A DNA stretch of 64,000 nucleotides from the NCBI GenBank assembly GCA_035523875.1, contig DATKPY010000036.1, positions 62,001-126,000 of the forward strand, written 5' to 3'. A program made the translations under genes and the position numbers. Below, piece by piece: positions 48,436-57,227 of the stretch. The DNA comes from JASHUC01 sp035523875 (GTDB taxonomy: Bacteria; Pseudomonadota; Gammaproteobacteria; Steroidobacterales; Steroidobacteraceae). Below the pieces are notes generated by a model. That model did no database searches. It was not told the DNA's origin and saw only the letters and a list, made by a program, of their open reading frames with translations. Numbering within the stretch: position 1 is the stretch's first letter; each line of letters starts with the position of its first letter.

Positions 48436-50379
48436 TCAGCGATAGGCCGCGAGCTTGCTGTGCGTGCGCGCCGCCTCCGCATCCGTGCCCTCGTCGGGCA
48501 GGCGCTGCCACTCGCGCAGCTTCGCGGCGAACTGCGGCGCCGGCAGCGCCGGGCTGAAATGGAAGCCCTGGTACTGATCGCAGCCGATCGACCTCAGAAA
48601 ACTGAGCTGTTCGGGCGTCTCCACGCCCTCGGCCACCACCTTCAGGCGCAGACTGTGAGCAAGCGAGACGATCGCGCGCACGATCGAGGCATCCTCCGGC
48701 CGGTTCGTCATATCCTTCACGAACTCGCGGTCGATCTTGAGCCTGTCGATCGGGAAGCGGCGCAGATAGCTGATGCTCGAGTAGCCCGTGCCGAAGTCAT
48801 CGACCGACACCAGCACGCCCATCCGGCTCAGCTCCTCGAGCGTTGCCGCGGACTCCTCCGGGTGGGTCATCACCGCGCTCTCGGTGAGCTCGACCTCGAG
48901 GCATCGGGCCGCGAACCCCGTGGTCGCGAGCGTACGGCGCACGGTCTCGAGGAGATCGCCGCGCTGAAACTGCGCCGCGGCCACGTTGACCGCGATGCGC
49001 AGCGGCGGCAGCCCGCTCTGCTGCCATTTGACCCCCTGGCGGCACGCTTCGCCGAGCACCCACGCACCGATGTCGTGGATGAGTCCGCTCTCCTCGGCGA
49101 GCGGAATGAACTGCGCCGGGGAGATCAGTCCGCGCTCGGGATGGCGCCAGCGGATGAGCGCCTCGGCGCTATAGACATCGCCGCTCGCCGTCTCCGCCTT
49201 CGGCTGGTAGTGCAGCTCGAACTGCTCGAGCTCGAGTGCCCGGTGGAGCTCGCTCTCCCGGGCAATGCGCTCGGGGAGCGCCGTGTCCATCGCCGCGGCG
49301 AAGCGCTGCACGTGATTGCGACCGCGGCGCTTGGCGAAATACATCGCGGCATCGGCGCGCGCGAACAGCCCCTCGGCGCTCGCCGCATCCGCCGGGAAGC
49401 ACGCGACGCCGATCGTGCACGCCACCCGCAGATCGACGCCGGCCACGCGGATCGGCGCGCGCACCGCCTCGTTCACGCGCTCCGCGAGCCCCTGCGCGTC
49501 CGCCTCCTGCGCGAGCGGGCTCAGCACGATCACGAACTCGTCACCGCCCACGCGCGCCACCGTATCGACTTCGCGCACCGCCCCGCGCAGGCGTCGCGCG
49601 ATTTCCCCGAGCACCGCGTCGCCCGCGCTGTGCCCGAGCGAGTCGTTGACGAGCTTGAAGCGATCGAGGTCGGCCACGAGCACCGCGAAGGTGCCGCGGT
49701 CGCGATGCGCATGGGCGACCGCCTGCGCGAGACGATCGTCGAGCAGGACGCGGTTCGGCAGCCCGGTCGCCGCATCGTGCGTGGCGAGATGGCGCAGCTG
49801 CCGATTGGCCGCCTCGAGCGTCTCGGTGCGCGCGACCACCACCTGCTCGAGCGCCGCGACGTGCGCCTTCAGGGCGCGCTCCTGCTGCCACTTGCGCGAG
49901 AGCGCACTCGCGCACTGGAGCACCTCGATCGGCTCGAAGGGCTTCTTCAGCACCAGCAGCTTGTCCGAGCGACCGAGGCGCTCGACCACATCGTTCCAGT
50001 CGTAATCGGAATGCGCCGAGCAGATGACGACCTGCAACTCCGGGTCGATCCGCCAGAGTTGCTCGATCGTCTCGAGCCCGTCCCAGCCGGGCGGCATGCG
50101 CATGTCGACGAAGGCGAGCGCGAACGGCCTCCCCTCGCTGCGCGCACGCTCGACGGCGCGCGCGGCCTGCTGGCCCTGCGATGCGTGCGCGAGCGCATAG
50201 GGCGCGAGCCGCGAACCCGAGCCGCTCGGTACGCCGAACAGCATCCGCTCGGCGAGCTCGAGACTCTCGGGGCGGCTGGGATCGCCGGCGAGGATCTTGA
50301 CGAAATCCTCGTGAATCGCTGGGTTGTCGTCGACGACCAGCACCCGCGCGCGTGGCGGCGGCTCCATCGGGGCGCTCAT
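48436..50379 (-). CDS. response regulator with REC, GGDEF and EAL domains
   Basis: A 647-residue c-di-GMP enzyme. The REC domain (about 10-160) has VLVVDDNP and phospho-acceptor Asp92 in FVDMRMPPGWDG, with the LKKPFEP Lys. A coiled linker (QQERALKAHVAALEQVV) leads to a GGDEF domain with an intact RVGGDEFVIVL motif, and an EAL domain with AEALIRWRHPE, NVAAAQFQ, ELTES, DDFGTGYSS and VAEGVETPEQ. Both catalytic motifs look intact, so it could make or degrade c-di-GMP. It overlaps the sensor kinase gene by four bases and is its probable partner. Confidence 0.94.
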   Translation of the reverse strand: MSAPMEPPPRARVLVVDDNPAIHEDFVKILAGDPSRPESLELAERMLFGVPSGSGSRLAPYALAHASQGQQAARAVERARSEGRPFALAFVDMRMPPGWDGLETIEQLWRIDPELQVVICSAHSDYDWNDVVERLGRSDKLLVLKKPFEPIEVLQCASALSRKWQQERALKAHVAALEQVVVARTETLEAANRQLRHLATHDAATGLPNRVLLDDRLAQAVAHAHRDRGTFAVLVADLDRFKLVNDSLGHSAGDAVLGEIARRLRGAVREVDTVARVGGDEFVIVLSPLAQEADAQGLAERVNEAVRAPIRVAGVDLRVACTIGVACFPADAASAEGLFARADAAMYFAKRRGRNHVQRFAAAMDTALPERIARESELHRALELEQFELHYQPKAETASGDVYSAEALIRWRHPERGLISPAQFIPLAEESGLIHDIGAWVLGEACRQGVKWQQSGLPPLRIAVNVAAAQFQRGDLLETVRRTLATTGFAARCLEVELTESAVMTHPEESAATLEELSRMGVLVSVDDFGTGYSSISYLRRFPIDRLKIDREFVKDMTNRPEDASIVRAIVSLAHSLRLKVVAEGVETPEQLSFLRSIGCDQYQGFHFSPALPAPQFAAKLREWQRLPDEGTDAEAARTHSKLAAYR

Positions 50380-52415
50380 GCGGACCTCCGTTGTGACTCC
50401 GCGGCGGGCGCCCCATGGGGCAGGCGTAGCGTGAAACGTGCCCCTTTCCCGGGCCCGTCGCTCGCACCCGTGAGCTCCCCGCCGAGCTCCTGGGCGAGGA
50501 TGGCGCTCGAGTGCAACCCGAATCCGTGCCCGTCGGGCTTGCTCGTGAAGCCGAACTCGAACAGCCGCGCGCGCATCGCCTCGCTCATGCCGACGCCCGA
50601 GTCCTCCACCTCGACGATGAGTGCCCCTGCCTCATCGAGACGGACCGAGACCGTGAGAATCCTCTGACCCACTCGCTCGCGCAGCGCCTGGCGGGCGTTG
50701 GCGAGGAGATTGGCGAGGATCTGAATCAAGCGGTGGCGGTCGAGCGTGACACGCGGCACTCGCTCGTAGCGGCGCCGCACGGTCACATCCCGATCGGCGG
50801 AGAAATGCAGCGCGACGGCGTGGTCGAGGAGCTCGGCCACGTCGAACTCCTCGGTCATGCCCCCGCGGCGCGCGTGTGCCTGCTGCGCGGCGACGATCCT
50901 GCCGATGTGCTCGACGTGCTCGACGATCGCCTGCGCCTCCGCGCTCAGGCGGCGCTGCTCGGCGACCAGGTGCTCACCGAGCTCGCGCAGGTATCCGGGG
51001 ATCTCCCGGCCGCGCGGGTCGCTTTCCAGAAACTCGGCGAGCCCGGGCGCCGCGGCCGCGACGAGCCCCGCCACGCGCTCGAGGTTGCCCACGCGCGAGT
51101 CGCGCAGCCCCGTGAGGAGCAAGGCCGCCGAGACCGAGAGGCTGTTCAGGACGTTACCGACGCTGTGCAGAACTCCGGTCGCAACTTCCGCCATGCCGGC
51201 TTGCCGCGAGGCATCGCGCAGCTGCAGTTGCAGTGCCCGTCGAGCTTCTTCCTCGCAGACGTGCTCGCTCACGTCCCAGCACACCCCGAGCAGGCGCTCG
51301 AGACGGCCCGTGGCTGCGCACACCAGGCGCGCATGGGCCTGCAGGTGCACGATCGCCCCGCTCGGCCCGATGACGCGCACGCGGACTGCACAGACCTCGC
51401 GCCCCTGTGCCGCCGCCGCACGGATCGCCAGGTACGCGACCCGGGCATCCTCGGGATGGAGGCTCGCAACGAGCGCGTCGGGCTCGGCGCGAATGTCGAT
51501 TCCGGCCGCCTTGAGCGAGGGGATCTCGTTCTCGGTCCACACCGTCTTGCGGGTCGCGATATCGAACTCCCAGCAGGCGATGCCGGCCGCCTGGGTTGCA
51601 AGCGTGAGCAGGTTCTTGCCGTGCTGCAGACTCCCGTTGAGCTCGGAGAGGCGCTGGGCGTCGCGGCGCGTGCGCGACTGCAGGTGCGCGTCGAATACGG
51701 CTGCGAGCAGGGTGATCGCGAGCACCGCGAGCGCGATGAGACCGATCGCGAAGGCGAGCCAGCTGTTGTCGAACGCCGCCCCGCCGAAGCAATAGGCGTT
51801 TGGCGCGAGCATGGCGGCGGCCATCGCCGTGTAGTGCATGCCGGCGATCGCGAGCCCCATGACGACGGCCGCACCGCCGCGCGCCCACTGGATGAGGCCG
51901 GAATGCCCGGCGCGCAGGCGAAAGGCGAGCCACAGCGCGGCGAAGGAGGCGCTCACCGCGACTGCGATCGAGACGGCGACGAGCCGCGCATCGTAGGTGA
52001 TCACCGGGGCGATCTGGATCGCGGCCATCCCCGTGTAGTGCATGGCGGCGATGCCCGCGCCCATCAACGCCGAGCCGGCGGCGAGCCGCCCGAAAGTGAG
52101 AGCGCGGCGGCTCGCGATCGCGAGCGCAAGACCCGAGGTGAGCATCGCGATCAACAGCGATGCCAGCGTGACGGCGACGTTGTAGCGCAGCGGGATCGGC
52201 ACCGTAAAGGCGAGCATGCCGATGAAGTGCATCGACCAGATGCCGATGCCCATCGAGATCGCGCCCGCCACGAGCCACGGACGCCCTCCGCTGCGCTCGC
52301 TCGCAGCCACGCGTCCGGCAAGTCTCAGCGCCGTATAGGAAACCGTGATCGCAACGAGGACGGACAGTGCGACGAGCCAGTGGTTATATGTCGCGTGCAT
52401 GGGGTCCCGGGGCAT
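50376..52415 (-). CDS. membrane sensor histidine kinase with MHYT domain
   Basis: A 679-residue kinase. The N-terminal MHYT domain (about residues 10-240, seven membrane segments) carries three motifs, SMHFIGM, AMHYTGM and GMHYTAM, thought to bind a metal for sensing oxygen, CO or NO. A PAS-like region (ACWEFDIATRKTVWTENEI, LLGVCWDVSEH) follows, then a kinase core with a non-canonical H-box EVATGVLHSVGNVLNSL and an ATPase domain with ILANLLANARQAL, VEDSGVGM and GFGLHSSAI. ATG 52415 was chosen for its upstream GAAGGC. The ATGA overlap with the REC-GGDEF-EAL gene argues for a dedicated signalling pair. Confidence 0.93.
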   Translation of the reverse strand: MPRDPMHATYNHWLVALSVLVAITVSYTALRLAGRVAASERSGGRPWLVAGAISMGIGIWSMHFIGMLAFTVPIPLRYNVAVTLASLLIAMLTSGLALAIASRRALTFGRLAAGSALMGAGIAAMHYTGMAAIQIAPVITYDARLVAVSIAVAVSASFAALWLAFRLRAGHSGLIQWARGGAAVVMGLAIAGMHYTAMAAAMLAPNAYCFGGAAFDNSWLAFAIGLIALAVLAITLLAAVFDAHLQSRTRRDAQRLSELNGSLQHGKNLLTLATQAAGIACWEFDIATRKTVWTENEIPSLKAAGIDIRAEPDALVASLHPEDARVAYLAIRAAAAQGREVCAVRVRVIGPSGAIVHLQAHARLVCAATGRLERLLGVCWDVSEHVCEEEARRALQLQLRDASRQAGMAEVATGVLHSVGNVLNSLSVSAALLLTGLRDSRVGNLERVAGLVAAAAPGLAEFLESDPRGREIPGYLRELGEHLVAEQRRLSAEAQAIVEHVEHIGRIVAAQQAHARRGGMTEEFDVAELLDHAVALHFSADRDVTVRRRYERVPRVTLDRHRLIQILANLLANARQALRERVGQRILTVSVRLDEAGALIVEVEDSGVGMSEAMRARLFEFGFTSKPDGHGFGLHSSAILAQELGGELTGASDGPGKGARFTLRLPHGAPAAESQRRSA

Positions 52416-52518
52416 GGCGCCTTCGGAACATCAACGGCAGCGGGGCGCAGTTCTTGAGGGCCGAGCGGCGGCGGCGGCCACCTGCGCGGGCGCGCCTGCG
52501 CACGCAGCCGGCGCGGCG

Positions 52519-53805
52519 CTACTCGCGCGCGGCGGCGGGCGATGCCGGCTGCAAGCGTGAGCGGCCGACTCGCGCGTTGAGCCGCGGCAGATCGACCGCG
52601 CCCTCCCAGCGGGCGACCACGATCGTCGCGAGCGCGTTGCCGACCAGGTTCACGAAGGTGAGCGCCTCGGCCATCAGGCGATGGATTCCGAGGATGAGCG
52701 CGATGCTCGCAGCCGGCACCGTGCCCACCGACCCGAGTGTCGCGGCGAGCACGACGAAGGCGGCGCCCGCGACCCCGGCTGCGCCCTTGGAGGTGAGGAG
52801 GAGCACGGCGAGGAGCCCCAACTGCGCGCCGATGCCGAGATGGGTGTTGGTCGCCTGGGCCAGGAACACCGCCGCCGTGGCGAGGTAGAGGCACGTGCCG
52901 TCCAGATTGAACGAGTATCCGGTCGGAACGACGAGCCCCACCACCGACTCCTCGCAGCCGAGCGCGCACAGCTTCTCGATGAGCCGCGGAAGCACGGTCT
53001 CGGTCGAGGTGGTCGCGGCGACGATCACGATCTCGTCACGGATGTACCCGAGGAGCCGGATGAGGCTCACACCGGCGAAGTACGCGACCGCTTGAAACAC
53101 GGTGAAGACGAACCCGAGCGAGACCAGATAGAACTCGATCAAGAGCTTGCCGAGCGGCAGCAGCGCGCCCGCGCCAAAGCGCCCGACCATGAAGGCGATC
53201 GCGCCGAAGGCCCCGAGCGGGGCCACCCACATGACGAGCTCGACGATGCGGAAGAAGACGCGCGAGAGGCCCGCGACGAGCTCGATCAGCGGCTGCCCGC
53301 GCGGACCCGCGGCGGCGAGCGCCGCCGCGAACAGGACCGACACGAGGAGCACCGGCAGCACGTCGGGGTGCGCGAACGCTGCGAAGAAGGTCGTGGGAAT
53401 GATCGCGAGCAGATAATCGGCCACGCCCTGGTGCGCCGCCCTGCTCGTGTACTCGGCGATCGCGCGCGTGTCGATTGCGTGCGCATCGATGTTCATGCCG
53501 GCCCCGGGGTGCGTCACGTTCACCGCGAGGAGCGCGACGATGAGCGCAAGCGTCGTGATCGCCTCGAAGTAGATGAGCGCCTTGACGGCAACGCGTCCCA
53601 CACGGCGCAGGTCGCGCATACCGGCGATGCCATGAACCACGGTGCAGAAGATGACCGGCGCGATGATCATGCGCACCAGCGCGATGAACGCATCGCCAAG
53701 CGGTTTCATCCGCTCCGCGAGCGCGGGCGCGCGCCAGCCGACCACGACGCCCAAGGCGGTGGCGAGGAGCACCTGGAACCAGAGCTGCCGCGCGATCCGG
53801 CCCAT
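52519..53805 (-). CDS. dicarboxylate/cation symporter (DctA/GltP type)
   Basis: A 428-residue SLC1-type carrier. It has about eight membrane helices and two hairpins. The substrate/cation motifs include TTSTETVLPRLIEKL (usual SSS hairpin replaced by TTSTET), VVPTGYSFNLDGTCLY and TFVNLVGNALATIVVARWEG. Family members import C4-dicarboxylates or acidic amino acids with protons or sodium. It is the last gene of the ligJ-flavoprotein-carrier operon and overlaps the flavoprotein gene in a TGATG junction. Uptake of a ring-fission dicarboxylate or of an aromatic di-acid (such as a protocatechuate-pathway pyrone) is a sensible inference. Confidence 0.92.
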   Translation of the reverse strand: MGRIARQLWFQVLLATALGVVVGWRAPALAERMKPLGDAFIALVRMIIAPVIFCTVVHGIAGMRDLRRVGRVAVKALIYFEAITTLALIVALLAVNVTHPGAGMNIDAHAIDTRAIAEYTSRAAHQGVADYLLAIIPTTFFAAFAHPDVLPVLLVSVLFAAALAAAGPRGQPLIELVAGLSRVFFRIVELVMWVAPLGAFGAIAFMVGRFGAGALLPLGKLLIEFYLVSLGFVFTVFQAVAYFAGVSLIRLLGYIRDEIVIVAATTSTETVLPRLIEKLCALGCEESVVGLVVPTGYSFNLDGTCLYLATAAVFLAQATNTHLGIGAQLGLLAVLLLTSKGAAGVAGAAFVVLAATLGSVGTVPAASIALILGIHRLMAEALTFVNLVGNALATIVVARWEGAVDLPRLNARVGRSRLQPASPAAARE

Positions 53806-55046
53806 CAGGCGAATGGCGGCGGCAGCGGGATCCCGAGCTCGGCCTGGCCACGCAGCGCCGGGAAGAGCGGCTGGGACTGGATGTGGATGCGGTACATCTG
53901 CACGTCGCGGAAGTAGCGCTGCAGCCGCTCGCCGCGCTTGGCGACCGAGGCGCCCGCGGCGCGGAACAGCATCTCGACGGCCTCGCAGGCGGCGCGGCAG
54001 CCTTCGCGCGAGATGCTCCACACGCGCAGCGTATCGGCGTGCGTGATCGGGGTGCCCTCGCGCGCGAAGCGCTCGCACTGCTCGGTGTAGAGCCGCGTGG
54101 CGGCGCAGGTGAGCGCCTCGGCCGCATCCGTGCGGCTGAAGGCCTCCCCGAGCGTGATCTGGTTGTTCGGATCGTGGGCGCGTGCGACCTGCGGGTTGAA
54201 CGTCATCTTCTTCGTCTTGAGCAGGCGCGCGAACTCATCGAGCGCCGCGCGCGCGGTGCCGCTCAAGATGGCACCGAATTCGCAGCTGAACCAGCCGGCG
54301 AGGATTCCGAGATACATGGGATTGCGGTGCAGGCGCGTGCCGTAGGTGCCCTGCGGGAGGTGCTCGGAGGAGAGCATGACGTTGGCCGGCGCAAAATGCC
54401 GCTCGGGCACGAAGACCTGGGTGATCCGCACGCTGTTCGAGCCGCTTGCGCGCATGCCCATGCTCTCCTCACCGCCCCAGTCCGGGAGGATCTCGAAGCG
54501 CTCCCGCGGCACGATGAAGTAGAGGTTCTGCGGCGGCCCGGACTCGGGCCTCACGAGCCCTGCGCCCATGAAGTGGGTGCTCACCGGAATACCGGAGGCG
54601 AACGGGTACACGCCGCTCACGATGTACCCGCCTTCCACGGGCTCGAAGGTGCCGGCGGGTCCGGCGGTCATGGCGCAGCGGAAATCCCCGTCCGGCCCGA
54701 AGATCTCGCGCTGCACCGCCTCGGGCCAGTGCGAGGCGAGCACGAATCCGTGCGAGGCCGCGAGCGTGAAGCACCAGCCGGCCCCGGAGTGGCCGCGGGA
54801 GAGCTCCATCACCACCCGGATGAAGGTCTCGAAGCCGAACTCGTAGCCGCCGAAGAGCCTCGGCTGCAGGATCCGGTAGAACCCGCCGGCGAGCAGCGCC
54901 TGGTGCACACCCTCGGAGTAGCAACCGCGGCGGTCGCTCTCCTCCTGCTCATCGGCGAGCCGCGCCCGCAGCGCCGTGGCGCGCGCGATCAGCCGCTCGG
55001 GGGTCAGGTCCGGCTCGGGCTGCGGTAGCGGCACGGCGTGGCGCAT
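53805..55046 (-). CDS. acyl-CoA dehydrogenase-fold flavoprotein monooxygenase (HpaB/HsaA-like)
   Basis: A 413-residue protein with the acyl-CoA dehydrogenase fold of group D flavin monooxygenases, such as the oxygenase part of p-hydroxyphenylacetate 3-hydroxylase. Sections include SDRRGCYSEGVHQALLAGGFYRIL, YEFGFETFIRVVMELSRG, GAGWCFTLAASHGFVLAS, MRASGSNSVRITQVFVPE, and the C-terminal helices WSISREGCRAACEAVEMLFRAAGAS. The catalytic Glu of true acyl-CoA dehydrogenases is not evident. It overlaps ligJ (TGATG) and the carrier gene (TGATG). It may hydroxylate an aromatic feeding the protocatechuate pathway; a flavin reductase partner is not seen in the window. Confidence 0.83.
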   Translation of the reverse strand: MRHAVPLPQPEPDLTPERLIARATALRARLADEQEESDRRGCYSEGVHQALLAGGFYRILQPRLFGGYEFGFETFIRVVMELSRGHSGAGWCFTLAASHGFVLASHWPEAVQREIFGPDGDFRCAMTAGPAGTFEPVEGGYIVSGVYPFASGIPVSTHFMGAGLVRPESGPPQNLYFIVPRERFEILPDWGGEESMGMRASGSNSVRITQVFVPERHFAPANVMLSSEHLPQGTYGTRLHRNPMYLGILAGWFSCEFGAILSGTARAALDEFARLLKTKKMTFNPQVARAHDPNNQITLGEAFSRTDAAEALTCAATRLYTEQCERFAREGTPITHADTLRVWSISREGCRAACEAVEMLFRAAGASVAKRGERLQRYFRDVQMYRIHIQSQPLFPALRGQAELGIPLPPPFA

Positions 55047-56071
55047 CAGCGGCGGATTGCCGCGAGTCGCGCCTTGAGCCGCGGGTAGACCTTGAGCGTG
55101 TTGCCCTCGAAGAGCTTGCCGCGGTCCGCCTCGCTGAGCGCGAGCGCATCGATGTAGCGCTTGGTGTCGTCGTAGTACTGACCGGTGCGCGGGTCGATGC
55201 CACGCACCGCACCCACCATCTCCGAGCCGAAGAGAATGTTCTCGACCGGGATGACCTTGAGCAGGAGCTCGATTCCCGGCAAATGGTAGACGCAGGTGTC
55301 GAAGAACACGTTGCCGAGCAGCAGCTCCTCGAGCGGCGGGCGCTTCATGTCCTGCGCGAGCCCGCGATAGCGGCCCCAGTGATAGGGGACCGCGCCACCG
55401 CCGTGCGGGATCACGAACCTGAGCGTCGGGAAATCCTTGAACAGATCGCTCGTCAGGAACTGCATGAACGCCGTCGTGTCGGCGTTGAGATAGTGCGCGC
55501 CGGTCGCATGGAAATTCGGGTTGCACGAGGAGCTCACGTGCACCATCGCCGGCACGTCGAGCTCGACCATCCGCTCGTAGAGCGGATACCAGTGCCGATC
55601 GGTGAGGGGCGGTGACGTCCAGTTGCCGCCGGAGGGATCGGGGTTCAAGTTGCAGCCGATGAAACCGAGCTCCTTCACGCAGCGCTCGAGCTCGCGCGCG
55701 CTGTTCCCGGGCGCGGCCCCGGGGGACTGCGGCAGCTGGCAGACACCGACGAAATTTTGGGGGTACAGCTCGCACACGCGGTGAATGAGATCGTTGCAGG
55801 CCTCGCTCCAGTGCCGGCTCGTCGTCTCATCGCCGATGTGGTGCGCCATCGCCGAGGCGCGCGGGGAGAAGATCGTGAGATCTGTGCCACGCGCGCGCTG
55901 GAACTTGAGCTGCGCTCCCTCGAGGCTCTCGCGGATCTGATCGTCGCTCACCGCGAGCCGCGCCGGGGTGGGCACGTAGGCCGGATTCTTGAGCCCTGCG
56001 ATCTGCGCGTCGCGGTAGGCCTGCAGCTCCTTCGGCGCGGTGGTGTAGTGTCCGTGGCAATCGATGATCAT
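55046..56071 (-). CDS. ligJ: 4-oxalomesaconate hydratase (LigJ family)
   Basis: A 341-residue zinc enzyme of the amidohydrolase superfamily, the same length as Sphingobium LigJ, starting MIIDCHGHYTTAPKEL. Zinc ligands match those of LigJ: His6, His8, His178 and Glu284, and the strongly conserved GAVRGIDPRTGQYYDDTKRYID follows. His223 (IPHGGG) is present. It hydrates 4-oxalomesaconate to 4-carboxy-4-hydroxy-2-oxoadipate in protocatechuate 4,5-cleavage. ATG 56071 matches the LigJ start better than the GTG at 56080. It is the first gene of the operon with the flavoprotein and carrier, about 1.2 kb from ligC. Confidence 0.93.
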   Translation of the reverse strand: MIIDCHGHYTTAPKELQAYRDAQIAGLKNPAYVPTPARLAVSDDQIRESLEGAQLKFQRARGTDLTIFSPRASAMAHHIGDETTSRHWSEACNDLIHRVCELYPQNFVGVCQLPQSPGAAPGNSARELERCVKELGFIGCNLNPDPSGGNWTSPPLTDRHWYPLYERMVELDVPAMVHVSSSCNPNFHATGAHYLNADTTAFMQFLTSDLFKDFPTLRFVIPHGGGAVPYHWGRYRGLAQDMKRPPLEELLLGNVFFDTCVYHLPGIELLLKVIPVENILFGSEMVGAVRGIDPRTGQYYDDTKRYIDALALSEADRGKLFEGNTLKVYPRLKARLAAIRR

Positions 56072-56153
56072 GGCGAGCACCCGGGAAGTGGCCGGAGGCG
56101 AGACGCTGATGCTATCGGTCGGGCGCTCGTCCTGACAAGCGCGCGCCGTGGGG

Positions 56154-56182
56154 TTGTCTCGGCTTGCGCAGGGCGATTTAAT
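56154..56182 (+). promoter_or_regulatory. sigma-70-type promoter upstream of the aldo/keto reductase
   Basis: A -35 element TTGTCT (56154-56159) and a -10 element TTTAAT (56177-56182) are separated by 17 bases. The start of transcription would be near 56189, about 36 bases before the ATG at 56225. It lies in the gap that also separates the divergent ligJ operon. Confidence 0.5.
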
Positions 56183-56224
56183 GCCTCACCCGCAGGCGAC
56201 CGAACGCACCCCGAGGCCCGCACG

Positions 56225-57214
56225 ATGAGCATCGCCACCCGCCCGCTCGGCACCACCGCAACGCGCTTGGGGGCGCTCGGCTTCGGCTGCATGGGCCTCG
56301 TCGGCTGGTACGGAACGCGCGACGACGCGGAGTCCGAGCGCACGCTGCTCGCGGCGATCGACCGCGGCGTCGATCATCTCGACACCGCTTCGAGCTACCA
56401 GGGGGGAGAGAACGAGCGCTTCGTCGGCGCCACGATTCGCGCAGTGCGCGAGCGGGTGTTCTTGGCCTCGAAGTTCGGCATCACGCGCACGAGCGACGGC
56501 ACGGTCGTGATCGACAATCGCCCCGAGTCCGTTCGCGCCGCGGTCGAGCAGAGTCTCACTCGGCTCGGCACCGATCGCATCGACCTCTATTACCTGCATC
56601 GCATCGACCGGAGCGTCCCGATCGAGGAGTCGGTCGGTGCGCTCGGCGCGCTCGTGCGCGCGGGCAAGATCCGCCACATCGGGCTCTCCGAATGCAGCAT
56701 CACGACGCTGCGGCGCGCGTGCGCGGTGCACCCGATCGCCGCGGTGCAGAGCGAGTACTCGCTGTGGTCGCGCGAGCCGGAGGCCGGCATGCTCGAGGCC
56801 TGTCGCGAGCTCGGCGTCTCCCTCGTCGCCTACAGCCCCTTGGGCCGCGGGTTTCTGGCGGGCAACTTCCGCACCCTCGAGGAGCTGCCGGCGGCTGATC
56901 TGCGGCGCAACCAGCCGCGGTTCGAGCAGGCGCACCTCGCGCACAACGCGCGCATCGCCGAGGGCGTGCGCGCGCTCGCGGACCGCAAGGGCTGCACGCC
57001 CGCGCAGCTCGCGCTCGCCTGGGTCCTCGCGCAGGGCGAGGAGGTCCTCCCCATCCCCGGAATGAAGACGCGCGCGCATCTCACGGACAATCTGGATGCG
57101 CTCGAGGTGATCGTCACGCCCGAGGAGCGCGCGGGCCTGCACGCACTGGTCGAGCGTATCGGCGTGCGCGGCGAGCGCTATCCGCCGGCGATGCTGCGTG
57201 CGCTCGGGGGCTGA
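56225..57214 (+). CDS. aldo/keto reductase
   Basis: A 329-residue aldo/keto reductase of the AKR11/13-like branch: RPLGTTATRLGALGFGCMGL, catalytic DHLDTASSYQGGENE, LASKFGITRT, YYLHRIDRSVPIEES (His), HIGLSECS, VQSEYSLWSREPE, VAYSPLGRGFLAG and LPIPGMKTRAHLTDNL. It sits alone on the plus strand between the two lig operons, divergent from ligJ and convergent with ligC (13 bases). A role on aromatic aldehydes is plausible from position but unproven. Confidence 0.93.
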   Translation: MSIATRPLGTTATRLGALGFGCMGLVGWYGTRDDAESERTLLAAIDRGVDHLDTASSYQGGENERFVGATIRAVRERVFLASKFGITRTSDGTVVIDNRPESVRAAVEQSLTRLGTDRIDLYYLHRIDRSVPIEESVGALGALVRAGKIRHIGLSECSITTLRRACAVHPIAAVQSEYSLWSREPEAGMLEACRELGVSLVAYSPLGRGFLAGNFRTLEELPAADLRRNQPRFEQAHLAHNARIAEGVRALADRKGCTPAQLALAWVLAQGEEVLPIPGMKTRAHLTDNLDALEVIVTPEERAGLHALVERIGVRGERYPPAMLRALGG

Positions 57215-57227
57215 AGCGCGCGTGCGG

